In this document: positions 22,661 to 34,991 of the stretch, in pieces
How the letters are laid out: each line of letters begins with the position of its first letter
Numbering within the stretch: position 1 is the first letter of the stretch
Source of the DNA: Geosiphon pyriformis
Lineage: Eukaryota > Glomeromycota > Glomeromycetes > Archaeosporales > Geosiphonaceae
Direction: 5' to 3'
Assembly (NCBI GenBank): GCA_016748015.1
Contig: JAAOMT010000617.1
Location: 380,635-444,634 of the forward strand
DNA length: 64,000 bases
Notes under the pieces: model-generated
Database searches by the model: none
Told to the model about the DNA's origin: nothing
Seen by the model: only the letters and a program-made list of their open reading frames with translations
Translations under genes and position numbers: made by a program

Positions 22661-24049
22661 GTGAGTTATCCGTTTATGTTCCAGGTTTTTTTTGTTGCAT
22701 AGCCAAACCAAAGCTTGATGATCTGTTACCACCAAAAATTTTACACCTTTAAGATATTTGTCCCAATAGCTGGTAGTCCAAACTACTGCTAAGTATTCTT
22801 GCTCTGTGACTAAGTAGTTCCTTTCTGCTGGTGTAAGAGTTCTACTGGCATATGCTACGGCATGTTCTCTGTTATCTTCATCTTTCTGGGAAAGAACAGC
22901 ACCAAGTCCATAGCCAAATGCATCAGTATGGAGGATAAAAGGTTGATTCAGATTAGGTTGCATGAGGATAGGTTCTGTAACCAGTTTTTCTTTTAGAATT
23001 TCAAATGCTTTTTGTTGATGAGTGCTCCAGTGATAATTGATGTTTTTCCTAAATAGCTGATTGAGAGGAGTGGTGATTTTGGAGAAATTCTTGACAAACT
23101 TGCAATAATAAGAGGCCAAACCAAGAAAAGAGCATAGTTCATGAACATTTATTGGTTGTCTAATGTTTTGAACTTTTTCAATTTTGGCTGGATCAGGGAA
23201 GATTCCATCTTTTGTAATAAGATGGCCAAGGAACTGGGTGGATTGATGTCCAAAGAATGATTTGATTGTATTGATCTTGAGGCCAGCATTTCTAAGGAGG
23301 TCAAAAACCTTTTGCAAATGTTCAAGGTGTTCATCCCAAGTTTTTGAGTATACCATTATGTCATTCAAGTAGACTAGAACAAAGTTTTTTTTTACTGATT
23401 CAAATACTTTGTTTATTAAGCATTGAAAGGTGGGAGGAGCATTTGTGAGACCAAAAGCCATAACTGTGAATTCATAGGTGCTATACTTGGTGATGAAAAC
23501 AATTTTTTTTCTGCTTTCTGGATCTATCTCTACTTGTCAGAATCCAGCAGTTAAGTCAATGGTTGAGAAGAAAGTGGCACCATGGAATTGGTCTAACATT
23601 GCATCAATCTTGGAAAGTGGGTACATGTCTCTTTCAGTAATGACATTTAATTGGCAATAGTCAACACAAAAGCATAGGGTTTCTCCTTTCTTGGATACCA
23701 CTACAACTGAGAATGCCCATTCACTCTTGGTTTCCTGTATGAATCCAAGGATTTTCATTTGGATTATTTCCTTTTTGATAAACTCATCATTGTGCTGGTT
23801 GGATTGATAGAGCTTCAAATGAATAGAGCGAGTTTCTCTGGTAATAATAGTGTGTTGTATCACATGTATACGTCCAGGAGGTTCACCTTCTTTTGAGACA
23901 ACTGGGCTGTTTCTAGCCAGCAGATTTTCAATGTCTATCTTTCTTTCTTCTGGAGAGAATTCTCTTTGTTCTACAACCAGTGATTGGATTTCAGGTGGTT
24001 CATTTTCAAAAGACTTTTGGACTTCTTTTATTTCTTCACGGGATATCAA
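22658..24049 (-). pseudogene. C reverse transcriptase and RNase H
   Basis: The RT N-terminal part is at 23537-24049 (WAFSVVVVSKKGETLCFCVD, YPLSKIDAMLDQFHG) and RT palm/thumb and RNase H at 22658-23461. The YLDD box is YLND (23360-23371), a single G-to-A, which would abolish catalysis. After it come GLKINTIKSFFG and the FLGLASYY thumb. RNase H of the Ty3 type follows (LHTDAFGYGLGAVLSQK, AYASRTLTPAERNYLVTEQE). The two frames are separated by a single stop. Confidence 0.85.
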
Positions 24050-24061
24050 GCTGATTGGTTC

Positions 24062-25159
24062 TCAATCTTTGTAATAGATCAGGCAGGACATGCATTTATC
24101 ACTAGGAGAATACAATGGTTTGTTGCACCAGCACTGGGCACAAGGACCATGCCACCAATAACTGTATTTGGCTTTCTTGCCTGGCTTTCTGTCAAAGGTT
24201 CTTTTAAGCATGTTATAATAAGGCCAGCAGATCAGCTTGCCATTGACAATAATTTCTTCTTTATCTGCCTTGACATTATCCAGTGGTTTGTCATTGCTGG
24301 TAAAGATGGTATAGGCAAATTCAGCAGTTTTTTCTTGTTCTTTTTGTTCTTCTTCTTCCTTACTTTCTTTATCATCTGATTCATCTGATTCATTTTCTTT
24401 TGGGCTTTGCTTGGATACTGGGGGAGTTGTCCAATAGTGACAGTTAACCACAATAGGTTTCTCACCACATTTGATGGTTAGTTCACAGAGTTCATAATCA
24501 AGCAAAGCTTTTGCTTTCTTAAACCATTCATTGCCAACAATAATGGTGTATTCTTTCACTTCAGATACTTCCATATCAGTTTTAATGCTGATGCCATTGA
24601 TGCAGACAGGAATAGCTTTGGCTATGCCAAGCCCTTTCTTCTTATCACCATGCACATTGGTCATTGGTCGTGTAGATGGTTCATCAATTTTTCTGCCAAT
24701 TGCTTCAAGAAAGTGTTTGGCAATAACACTAACAGATAATCTACTGTCTAGGATCAAATTGATAAAGTAGCCAGCCACTTGGGCTTTGCAAATTAGAGGA
24801 GTGACATTGCTATTGTCAGCAAGTCCAGCTTGGCAAGGACGTTTGTTGGTTTTAGGTGTCTTTTTCTTTAGAATCAGAGATTTGTGAAGATCTTTTCTGA
24901 ATTGTGGAGGGGTCATTAATTGGCCAAAGGTTATATGTGCTGGGGTTTTCATGAGGTTTTTGACAACAGAATAGGGGCCGGATTTTTGTACTATTTCTGG
25001 GAGTTCCAACTTTGGAGGGTTTTTGAAAACTTTGGCTTTGGGGGGCTCATTGTTGTCAGCAGTTGATATAGAAGCTTTATTGGGGTCCAGAATGAAATCA
25101 ACTTTGGCTTTCTTCTTCTTTCTTGTGGATTCAGAGGGGTTGATTGCTAATTCATCCAT
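24062..25159 (-). pseudogene. C protease with acidic linker and Cys cluster
   Basis: A 365-residue open segment. A Lys/Pro-rich N-part is followed by PR with LILDSRLSVSVIAKHFLEAI (DSG to DSR) and VGNEWFKKAKALLDYE, a strongly acidic linker (ESDDKESKEEEEQKEQEK) and a C-terminal cluster CAQCWCNKPLYSPSDKCMSC (about 24140-24075). It ends at one TGA (24062-24064), beyond which the same frame runs into RT. The Cys cluster occupies the position of the larger Cys module of families A and B; there is no dUTPase. Confidence 0.75.
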
Positions 25160-25169
25160 GTCATAGTTA

Positions 25170-26794
25170 TCATCAGTTAAGTTAAAAGCGTAAAAGGGGT
25201 TTTCTTCTGGTTGGCTTGCACTCTCACCCTTTGGAGGTGCACCTACCAGTTTAAAAGCTGATAAACAGTGGCTTCAACTAGAGGATCCTCTCCAAAGAAA
25301 TTGATGTTGGCATGATTGGGTCTTTGATTGGGCACATTGTTGTTGTTGAGTCTGTTGTTCTGAACATCATTGTTTCTGGAAACTGGTGAAGACAGTGGAG
25401 GATTGTTGTAATCTCTTGAAAGTGTCCAGTTAATCCACAGCAATAGTATACAGGTGGGCCACGATTTTGTTGTCTTTGATAAGGTGGTTGTTGGGGCTGA
25501 TTGAAGCATGGTTCAAATCTGGGTCTTTGTGGTTGTTGATTTTCTCTGACTGCTTGGGCTAAGAGTTCTAATAACCAGGCAAAATTTGCTGTGAGTCTGT
25601 CTATTAACTGTTCATTTGGATCTTAAGTGTGAGTGGTAAAAGAAGTAGCAGCCATTTGAGAGGCAGGAGCCATAACAGGAGCAGGAGCAAAAACTGGTAG
25701 TGTGAATCCCAAGTGCATCCTTTGGTTATCTTCAATTCTTTGTGCTAATTTAATGGCCATATCCATGGTGGGATTATCTTTCAGGGCCAAGAAGGGCCAA
25801 AGAGCATATGATAGATCAGTTCTCAATTCTTTTGTGAAGGAGTGAATTTTCTGCTCTTCTGTCTAATTTCTCCCAGAGTCTACACGTTTGATTAGCTTTT
25901 TAATAGCCTTGGCATATTCAGTCACTACTTCTCCAGGATCTTGGGTTCTTCTTTTCAATTCCATATGCCATTTGGATATTAATATTGGGGTTCTGAACTT
26001 GGCCTCAAATCAGGTAATGAAAGAGGTATTTTCTTCTCCAGCATTGATTGGTGTCTATCTGATTATTCTGTGTTGAGCATTGGCATCTGTTTCTTGTGAG
26101 AACCAAGTAGCAGGAGAGCTTTGGAGGTAGCCACCAACGATTTGGAACTTGTATTCTTCATCATACTGGTTGGCTGTGGCAGCTCTCTCAAAATCATCCA
26201 ATCATTCAATTGAATCTTGTGCATTACCTCTAAATAGTGGTAGTAAGGTATTGTTTCTTCTTTCTAGAGCAGTTTGTATACCTTGAAGAGCAGCCAGAAT
26301 GTTTGCTTGCATGGGGTCATTAGCCATTGGTTCAGGGGTAACTGTTTGTGTAGATGAGTCTGATTCACTTGATAAAAAATCAAAAACAGGAGCAGTTTGG
26401 TAACTTTTTTCTTCTGTTTCAAAGGGAGTTTCAGTTGCTTGATGGGCAGCAATCCAAATGTGGATTTGATGATTCAGATATTCGAAATCAGGAGGCTGTT
26501 GTTCAAAGATTGCAGAATATAAGAGTTGATTGATACTGTTGTTTCTTTTTTCAAAGTTGTTTTCAAAATAAGCTTGATCAAAATAAAAGATCGTATAAGC
26601 TGTATAGATTTCAGCTGAATGCTCATTCAGAAACCAGTTCCAAAAGTCTTGGAATTGTCTACTGGATTGTTTTTCAAGGGGAAACAGATCAAGCAGGAGG
26701 GCAAAGGATTAAGTTCAATGAAATTTAGATCATTTCTGTTGTATGCTGCAAAGTGTTCTTCTGATTGCTGTGGCAGATATAAGTAATCACCCAT
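25170..26794 (-). pseudogene. C Gag
   Basis: The frame begins at ATG 26794-26792 (MGDYLYLPQQSEEHFAAYN), shifts once near 26715 and continues as a typical retrotransposon Gag: LQGIQTALERRNNTLLPLF, YLQSSPATWFSQE, FRTPILISKWHMELKRRT, then a Pro/Gln-rich tail. A decayed knuckle (CCGLTGH) is near 25450-25415. At least five in-frame stops are present; each fits CAA, CAG or TGG changed by a single transition. It lies just after the 5' LTR and PBS. Confidence 0.75.
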
Positions 26795-26830
26795 ACAATG
26801 AGGGAATAAGTGAATTTTGACAACCTCACA

Positions 26831-26840
26831 GGAAGCACCA
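26831..26840 (-). promoter_or_regulatory. C primer-binding site
   Basis: On the - strand TGGTGCTTCC lies six bases inside the 5' LTR. It shares TGGTGCT with the PBS of families A and B but has a longer spacer. Confidence 0.5.
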
Positions 26841-26846
26841 CTTTTA

Positions 26847-27512
26847 TGTTATGGGTTGGAGTAACAAGCTAATGAATAGCAAGGGAGAACAGTATTGTAT
26901 GATAATGAAAATAAACAAAGAGGGAATTACAATAAGAGAGCAAATTGAATAAGTAAGAATTCAATGTGCGTGATCAGTCTCATAAAAATCACAGTCGCTA
27001 ATTTTTTCTTAAATCTGAAGGTAGAAGAATAGTCTGTGATTGTCAACAAGATAACACCGCTACTATTATTCTATGCCTCAACTCGGCAATTCTTAGAATC
27101 AATAACAGGTATTGTTGTACTTTTCAATTATTTCTTTATTCAATGAATTACAAGAGCAAGCCAATTGCTTTTTAGGCTAATTCTAACAAATACAAATCAA
27201 GAAGGGGAAACAATAAGATATGTAAATGCCAACAAGTAGATACTTGAAGGTAAGGAAAGGGGAATAAACGATTATGAAAGGAAGTAATTGATATTGTTTA
27301 TTTTATTACTTTGATTATGTCTTTCTACAGCTAAGGAAATCATTGCTTATATAGCTATCTAAAGTAGTCAATGATCAGGTCAATGATCAGGTCAATGGTC
27401 AGGTCATTGATTAGGTCAACAATTACTATCTAAAAATAGGGTGGCTAATTATATGATATTAGTGGCTAATACATGTAATAACTAATAAAAACTATGGGTT
27501 TCAATCATAACA
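26847..27512 (-). repeat. 5' LTR of C
   Basis: 666 bp, TGTTATGGG at the left and CATAACA at the right. It is very similar to the 3' LTR, with one fewer 12-bp unit and scattered transitions. Confidence 0.9.
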
Positions 27513-27701
27513 GCATGATTAATCATTGCACTTAAATTACATTTGTGTTATTTACAAATTGGGTTATTAATTAAATGATAATTTCGGACATTTTGCTAAT
27601 GTAATAAGTAATAATTTGAAACAATAATATATGCTAATTAATAATAAGATTTATAAGGGTAATTTTATGCTAAACAATATTTCTACTTTTATCTGGTAAT
27701 A
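27513..27701 (-). repeat. 3' LTR of A2, right part
   Basis: Continues the A-family LTR after element C (CATGATTAATCATTGC) and ends GGTAATA, one transition from GGTAACA. The PPT of A2 follows at 27703-27715 (- strand GAGGAGGTTA). Confidence 0.85.
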
Positions 27702-28389
27702 TAACCTCCTCTTCAAGACTGAGCTCTGTTGAAGTCTAAGTACTGTCTGTAATTTCCAGATAATAATCCAAAATTATTGAAGAAATTTGGTCTGAAAATT
27801 GTTAAAATTTCAGTTCTGTGAGCTTTCCAATATATTGAATCTTCAAAAACTGTAAAATTGGGTTTTGTAGGATGTTTTCACAGATGTAGAATAAGTCATA
27901 AAGTCTAAGAGCAGCTCTTAGTTTATAACAACTGTTTGTAGGTCCAGCTGTTGTCTTGAATTCATTGTGGAGTTGTTTCTGAATAGCTTTTTTTGTAAGG
28001 TTTGCTGCTGTAAGCTCCTGTTTTTGTTTGTGAAGTGTTTTTTCAATGTAGAAATATCTATATATTGAAGTATAGTCATAGTTTTTTTCATTAAAACACA
28101 ATTGAAGTTTTTGTTGAATAGTAGCATTTGGTGGAATACTAATAAGAGTGAGCATTAAGTTTTCTCTTAAAGCAAGCTTTAAAAGTTCTGGCAGGTGAAT
28201 TCCAGAATAACTTCTTGTGTTTTTCTTATACGGATGATATTTTTGTGCATTTGGGGCTAAATTTGTAACTACTTCTGTTTGGGTATAATTAATGTGGTTT
28301 CCAGTAACAGTAATGGATAATTCGGGTATTGTTTTTAAAGTTAACATTAGGTTTTGAATAATTGTTGAATGTTTTGAGGAATAGTCATT
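27702..28389 (-). pseudogene. A2 ORF3
   Basis: ATG at 28389-28387 (MTIPQNIQQ), a 1-bp deletion soon after, then an open stretch 27802-28347 that matches ORF3 of A3 and A4 along its length (SGIHLPELLKLALRENLML; YKLRAALRLYDLFYICENIL; IQYIGKLTELKF). A stop after KLTELKF cuts it before the PPT. Function unknown; see the A4 copy. Confidence 0.75.
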
Positions 28390-28510
28390 ATAAAAGATTT
28401 GAAAATAAAAGAAAATTATTTTTGGTGTATGAGTTTTTATGTTATTTTTGCTTTGTTTTTGTGAGATTGTTTCTAAATTATAAGGAGATAACTATAATAA
28501 TAAATTTAAG

Positions 28511-29900
28511 TTAAGTGTTTAAATTGAGAGGTTGTTCAATAACAACTATTGGTTCTAAATTTTGGGGAATATCTTCAGGATTGATTAAAGGACCAATTTG
28601 TGGAATTAATGGTTCAGGATTGTGTCTGGAATTATAGTGTTTCAAACAATCTTCATGTACAACTTTTGTTAGGATTTTGTCATCAAGTTTTAGCTTGTAT
28701 AATCCGTTGCTTAGGACTTCATGGATAAAGAATGGTCCATCCCATTTATTTTCAAATTTTCCACTCCATTGTTTTTCAGCTTTAATTTTGTGTAAGAGAA
28801 CTTTGTTTCTGATTTTAAATTTATTGATAACTGGAGGCAATTTGTTGTCATGTCATTCTTTTTGTTGAGCTTGGGAGTGTTTAATATGGGTGGCTGCTAT
28901 TTGTCATTTTCCTTCCAATGTGCTAAGCAGAGTATAGACTCTTCGTTGTAATGTTTCCTGAAAGTTGTCTTTATTAATTGGTTGTACTGGATATGTTTTC
29001 ATTGTGAAACTAATTGGTAATGTTGCTGTCCTTCCGTAGGTTAAATTAAATAGTGTGTGTTTTGTGGTATCTTGTTTTAATGTTCTATATGCTAGTAACA
29101 CTGATGGAATAAAGAGATCTCATTCTTGCTCAAAATCAGTTGAGATTTTGGCTAATAATTTACACAATGTTCTATTAAAACGTTTTACAAGTTCATTTGT
29201 TTGTGGATGGTAGGGTAAAGATAATGGTTTCTTGACATTAAATTGTCCACAAATTTCCTGGATTAAATTGTTCACAAAATGTGTTCCTTGATCAGATAAA
29301 AGTTCTATTGGGCATCCATGTCTGCAAATAATGTCTTTGTAGATGAAGTTTGCTACTGATTTTGTATCTGTTCATTGAATGGCTCTGGCTTCAGACCATT
29401 TGGTAAGATAGTCTACAGCTATTACAATATAATGGTTTCTTTGGTTTGTGATAGGTAGTGGTCCAACTAAATCGATACCAACTCAGTCAAAAGGCTGTTC
29501 AACTTTAATTGGGTTTAAAGATTCTGTAGGGCAAGTTTCTCCTCTTCTTTGACAACTATTACAAGACTTAACGTATTCATGAATGTCTTTTCTCATTTGA
29601 GGCCAAAAGTAATATTCTAGTGTTTTCTGAGTAGTGCTGTCTTCTAGGTGTGCTAATGAAAAATTTGAGTGCATGTTATATAAAATGGTTTCTTTTTCAT
29701 GTTCTTGTATTAATCTGAGTGAATTGTCTGGGTTTCTGAAGTTTCGATAATAAATTATGTTGTTGTGTAAGAAGTATTGTTTGGCTTGTTGTTGTAACTG
29801 ATGTTTTTTATCTGAAGACCAATCTGTTGGGATTGTTAATGTCTCCAAATATTGTTTAAGATTGTTGTAGTTTTCAGGATTCATTGTTTGTTGTTTTGTT
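28511..29900 (-). pseudogene. A2 integrase
   Basis: HHCC domain at 29483-29884 (MHSNFSLAH...CNSCQRRGET), then a core with several stops. The catalytic Glu codon in the NELVxRFNRTL segment (near 29190) reads Lys. At 28511-28840 the C-terminal GPF-type module is open (KVLLHKIKAEKQWSGKF, WDGPFFIHEVL), ending NLNT-TAA. Integrase would join the cDNA to the genome. Confidence 0.8.
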
Positions 29901-29929
29901 GTTAATTCAAATGGGTGTTGGTTTTGTAT

Positions 29930-31187
29930 TCTAATCTTGCCTTATTCTTGAGAGACAATCAACATTGGTATGGAGTTTTCTTAGTTTGTGGTGTACAATA
30001 TATTGGTAGTTGGCTAAAAATCCTGTCCATTGGATTTGTTTTGCATTCAGCTAAGTGTTTTTGTTCTAAAGTCATTTGAGTCCAATATTATCAGTGATAA
30101 TATCAAATTCTTTGGGTCTGAGGTAAAGGTTGAAGTGATGTAGGACCCAGATTACTGCTGCAGTTTCTAATTCTGTTGCAGGGTAGTTTTTTTTGGCTGG
30201 TTTCAATATTCTGCTAGCATAAGCAATTACTTGCTCATTTCTATTGTTATCTAACTGTGATAGAATAGCACTAAAGGCAATATAAGAGGCATCTGTTGCT
30301 AACTGGAATTGGTTGCTGAAATCTGGGTAGGCGAGAATTGGAGCTGTCATTAGTTTTTCTTTAAGGATTTCAAATGTGTTTTGGTGTTCAGCAGTTCATT
30401 TGTATTTGACGTTTTTGGTGGTAAGCTGGTTGAGAAGTTTTGTGATTTCTAAAAATTTTTTGATAAATTTTTGATAGTAGAAGGCTAACCCTATGAATCC
30501 TCTTAGTTCTGTAGTGTTTTGAAGAGTTTTGAAGTTTTTGACAGTACTGATTTTTCTAGGGTCTGGTTTGATTCCATCTTTACTAATGATATGACCAAAG
30601 AAGGCCAAGCTTGTTTTTCCAAAGTAGCATTTTTCAATGTTGAGTTTCAGTCCTGCTTTTCGTAATCGTTGAAAAACTTCTTGTAGGTGTTTTAAGTGTA
30701 ATTCGAATGATGGAAAATAAACATCAGTATCGTCAAGATAAATGACTACTGACTTCCAAAAAAGGTCTTTGTAAACAACATCTATGAGTCTTTGGAATGT
30801 TGCTGGTGCATTGCATAATCCGAAAGGCATTATGTTGAACTTGTAATTTCCTCCTTGAGTGGTGAATGCTGTTTTGGAGTGATCTTTGGGATCTATGGCA
30901 ACTTGCCAGTATCCACTTTCTAAATCTAATGTCAAAAAGTATTTGGACTTCCCAAGAGCATCTAGCATGTCATCAATTTGGAGAAAAGGGTAGGCATCTC
31001 CAATGATAACACTGTTGAGTTGTTGATAATCAATACAAAATCATATCTTTCTATTTTTCTTTTTAACTAAGACCACAGGTAAATTCCATGGACTTATTGA
31101 TGGTTGAATAAGCCTATTGTTGAGCATCTGTTGTACTTCTTCGCAGATAAATTGGTGACTTTCTGGAGCAACTCAGTAGGCTTGCTG
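29930..31187 (-). pseudogene. A2 RNase H and reverse transcriptase, truncated
   Basis: RNase H at 30072-30350 (LATDASYIAFSAILSQLD, YASRILKPAKKNYPATELE). RT at 30396-30968 keeps the catalytic YLDD (30727-30740), as well as QVAIDPKDHSKTAFTTQGG and [15 protein letters not shown]. Upstream the frame is recognisable with stops to about 31187 and then ends at the junction with B1. Confidence 0.85.
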
Positions 31188-32930
31188 TCACTTTGATTAC
31201 TTTGAAGAATTTAAATCACAATTGCCAACACCATCAGAATTCCGATCACCACCACCTCAACCAGATTTTGGAAACACAAGTCCTTGGGAAATAACAGAAT
31301 CAGAAGAAAAGGAAGAAGAAGAATCTGAAAATTAAAAATTTACTTACCAGAACCCAATCACGGAAAACTCGGAATTTGGAATTCCAAATCTTCAAACCCA
31401 GCAAAATTCAAATTTAGAAAACCTGGAAATTGAAACTCCAAATATTCAACCACCACAAAATCAGAAGCCCAATCTAATTAATCAACCAGATCTATCTCCC
31501 ATTATCGTCATTAACCCACCACCAGTTAAACCGATTGGCCAGCCATTACAACAACCACACCAGCAGATTCAACAGCCATTAGTACTACTTCAATAATCAC
31601 CACAACATAACTTAGACCCAATGGCATATGCACTAATAGCCAAACTTGAAAAATTCACCAGTGAAAAAGACAATGCCCAAGTATGGCTAAATGATGTGAA
31701 GAAAGTCATTGCAGCTAATGGATGGAATGACACCAGAGCCATGCAAGCCATTCCATATTTTCTCCAGAATACTGCCAATTCATGGTATCAAAGCCTGGTC
31801 AACAAACTCCAAGATTTCAATGCATTCAAAATAGAGTTCTTAAGATACTTTAGCAACAATAACAGCATTAACAGACTACAAACACCTTCACTACTATCAA
31901 ACAAGGAGAAAATGAAGCAGTCATTACTTACTTAGAACACTTCCACAAAAATCTGCATTAGATCTAAGCCATTGACCCCAATTATTTCACAGTAGCCCAG
32001 ATTCTAAATCAGTTTATTCACAGATTATGCAGTAGTATCCTACAACACATACATCCAATATATTCCATCAATCTGCAAGCAGCCATCACAAATGCCAGAG
32101 ATTTTGAAGCTGCTGAATTCGAAGCTAACCATGCCCAAGCCATTAATCTAGTAATGAATAGATCATCTAAATTGGATTCCAAATTGAAACAATTTAGTGA
32201 TTTCATCAATCAAAAATTAGAGGGATATTTAGCTGACAATCATGCAATTTATCAACCATCACAATGACACAATAATTCTGGAAATGCAAATCATTTCCAA
32301 AATCAGTTACGTCTATTATTGTCGACCAATCAACAGTGGCAACAGAAAATGCGTGTTTGCTACTATTGTGGTAAACAAAGACACCTACAAATTAATTGCC
32401 ACTATTGCTTAAATAACCAATGATTGGGAAACCAATATTAAAACCCTGATTGCCGGTTTCAAATTCTGAATAACCCACCAAATTCAGAACCATATCATAA
32501 GAATTACTTACCTATGACGCAGCAGCCACCTTATCAACTACCAGTATATCAAATGCCAATTTATCAACCAACAACACCAGTAATTTATCAGCCACAGCCA
32601 CAGCCTTTGGTAATATATCAGCCCTAACAAATTCAAACACCACTACAGAACTTATCTTAAAACAGAACCCAAAGGCCGAGATTGACCCAACAAAGCTGGA
32701 GATTGTTGATGATAGTCTACCAACTGATCCACAGTTCTTCTACATAATCAGCAGGATCTCAACAATAGAATTCAGACACTGGGTACACTCAACACCCAAA
32801 TTTCCAGAACTATTTAAGTCTACTGGTTACCCTAGAAGACACTCAACCCAATAACCTGGAAACCAACCAACATCCAACACTTACCAGCAATATTCTGCCA
32901 GCTACCATCACCAAGAACAAATCACTAGAT
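31188..32930 (+). pseudogene. B1 Gag, 5' part missing
   Basis: An acidic stretch (EITESEEKEEEESEN), Pro/Gln-rich, then capsid at 31621-32250 (IAKLEKFTSEKDNAQVWLND, YFLQNTANSWYQSLVNK, FLRYFSNNNSIN) with one frameshift near 31880. The knuckle CYYCGKQRHLQINC is at 32358-32399. A Tyr/Gln/Pro tail leads to PR. Several stops. Confidence 0.8.
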
Positions 32931-33460
32931 GCCATTTTCCTGTTTGAACTCAAAAAACCATTGACCACGCCGTTATTTAGTGGAGCCACTTTAGAAAAAA
33001 AAACCCATTACTGCCATGTACACTAATGCCAAAGTTGATGGCCACTTCATTAAACTGATTCTAGACAGTGAATCAGCTGACAGCATTATTACAAAACAAT
33101 TCATAGACCAATTAGGTCACTGAGTTGATTGTATTGCCAGTGCCAGAATCATAACTACTGATGGAGCAACCAAAACTCCCATTGGTAAGATTGATAACTT
33201 TCCTTTTGAAGTCAATGACATCATTATTCCCATTAAAGTTCTAGTAATAGAAACAACCCAATATCAGGCATTAGTAGGGAATGACTGGTTATCTAAAACC
33301 AATGCCATATTGGACTGGATGACGCAGAAGCTCTAACTAAGCCAAAATGGTCAACACATACATGTACCAGCCACATGTGGCCATTTCAAGACTACCAACT
33401 CGACAGTTCTACTTATTAAATTTGAGGAAGACAAAGAGAAACCTACCTAGGAAGCATACC
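32931..33460 (+). pseudogene. B1 aspartic protease
   Basis: LILDSESADSIITKQFIDQL near 33055 (DSG to DSE), KTPIGKIDNFPFEV, and YQALVGNDWLSKTNAILDW. A frameshift precedes it and stops occur after LGH and at the end, so it is dead. Confidence 0.8.
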
Positions 33461-34390
33461 AAGTCTCTTGGGCCAACAAAAACCACAATAAGCTACCACT
33501 GATACTTTCTTGGGATGACAAAGGAAAAAGAAAAGAGAACAAAGAACTTACCTGGAATACCAGCCAAGTCTGGGAAACAAATAACGATTAAGACAAATTT
33601 GCAACCTGGGAGTGGGAAGAAACTGACAAAGAAAAGAGAAAGAAAAAAAAAGAAAAAACTACTCTTACCAGTAGCACTTACAGTTCATACGCTTATATTT
33701 CATCACAACCATCCAATTATTGTCAACCAAAATTAGAGTGTGTTAATTGTGGCAAGAAACTGTCATCAATGGGTGCTTGTTGTGGTGACAATAAAAAATA
33801 TGTCATGGCAACAAAATTTTATTGCCGCCTATGTGTCATAGAATGCTTTGGACAACCAAAATGACAAGAAAAGTGGGACAATCAACTATGTCTCGTATGT
33901 AGAACTATTTTGCCTGATGAAGGAATGTGGAATGACATTCTTGGACAAGGAGGGATGTGCGATGAGACATGCCAGTATATCATCTTAATAAACAACTGGG
34001 TACACAAAAAAACTTCTATTGATGATGTCTGAAAAAGAGCGTTGTGATGATTAAAAGAATATTCCCATGACAAACATGAACTCTGGAGAATGGTGTATGC
34101 GAAAACAGAAGGTACAACAACCAGTGAACTACTGAAAATAAAAAACAACCCTCTATCTCTTCCTAAACTTGAATACGTCCAAACTTTTAATGTCTTTAAC
34201 AACATTGAGGATGACCCAGAGGAATTTTACGAACATTACCAGCAATTAGCACCCACCAGAGAAGAGCAGAAACAATGCTTGGAAGAAATAAACACCTGAT
34301 TATGTGATCACTGTTTGATCTCATGTGATTTTTAGTATTGTAATGAGTGTGATTTTATTTACAATCCACCACCATACATAATCTACATGA
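33461..34390 (+). pseudogene. B1 cysteine-rich module
   Basis: After a Lys/Glu-rich linker, CVNCGKKLSSMGACCGDNKK (33738-33800), FYCRLCVIECFG, CLVCRTILPDEGMW, GMCDETCQY and, after a helical stretch, LCDHCLISCDF..YCNECDF (34299-34350). The Cys pairs align with those of family A. An acidic Asn/Ser-rich linker to dUTPase follows (34387-34602). Stops interrupt it. Confidence 0.7.
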
Positions 34391-34602
34391 TTCCAGAAGA
34401 AGATGAACCAATAAGCAACTGCACATTGGAATTGGAATCAACTTTCAATTCCAATTCAAACTCTGACAATGATGACAAGGAAAACACCAGTTTTAGTTCC
34501 ACTCAATATGACAATGAAAATATCAACAATTCAGACTTTGATTCAAATCCCAAAATATATATTGCACTTCCTAATCTATCTAAGGAGCAGAAACTCAAAT
34601 GA

Positions 34603-34991
34603 TATAGTAACAATAATGAAAGTATCATGCCAGAACGCACACATAATACTGATATAGGGTTTGATCTGAGATATCTAAAAAAAAAAGCCATCAAATTGAA
34701 ACCAAATTTGCACACATGTATTGATCTCAAAATAGCTCTAGAAATTTTAGCAACAACCATGGTTTAATTAACATCTAGGAATAGCCTAGCAAAAAAAAGA
34801 ATCAACATTAGAGGAGGAATAATTGATGCAGGGTATGTAAGAAATATCATTGCTATGCTACAAAATAATTCAGAAAAAGCCTATACTATAAAGCCAAATG
34901 AAAAAATAGCACAAGCAATATTCCTGCCTCTGGTGAAAGTAGCTAAATTAGTATTAGTGAGAAACAGGGATATAGAGATTTGGATCCATGG
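34603..34991 (+). pseudogene. B1 dUTPase, cut in motif V
   Basis: Motif I IGFDLRYL, II SRNSLAKK, III GGIIDAGYVRNI with catalytic Asp and discriminating Tyr present, IV NEKIAQAI, then the sequence leading to GFGSTG is broken at 34991 by the B2 LTR. One stop precedes motif II. Confidence 0.85.

Larger units (their letters stand above)
19851..27512 (-). mobile_element. Ty3/gypsy element C, no dUTPase
   Basis: LTRs 19851-20528 and 26847-27512, flanked by GTAT (19847-19850) and GCAT (27513-27516), a 4-bp duplication with one transition. Internal order on the - strand: Gag, PR with a Cys cluster, RT, RH, IN, ORF3. It is 7.66 kb and structurally complete, and better preserved than A and B, but with several stops. 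It is nested in the 3' LTR of A2, so it is younger than A2. Confidence 0.9.
19054..31187 (-). mobile_element. Ty3/gypsy element A2, 5' part missing, carries element C
   Basis: 3' LTR (19054-19850 plus 27513-27701, split by C), ORF3, IN, RH and RT on the - strand, ending inside the start of RT at about 31187. Gag, PR, the Cys module, dUTPase and the 5' LTR are absent. At the right end the sequence passes directly into the gag of B1. The left flank is ACGG of B0; no partner duplication is available. Confidence 0.85.
31188..34991 (+). mobile_element. Ty3/gypsy element B1, both ends missing
   Basis: Starts abruptly within gag (YFEEFKSQLPTPSEF, matching B2 at about 36365) and runs through knuckle, PR and Cys module to dUTPase. 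It is cut at 34991 by insertion of B2 in the dUTPase motif V codons. The downstream half would lie beyond the 3' LTR of B2, outside the window. Confidence 0.85.
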
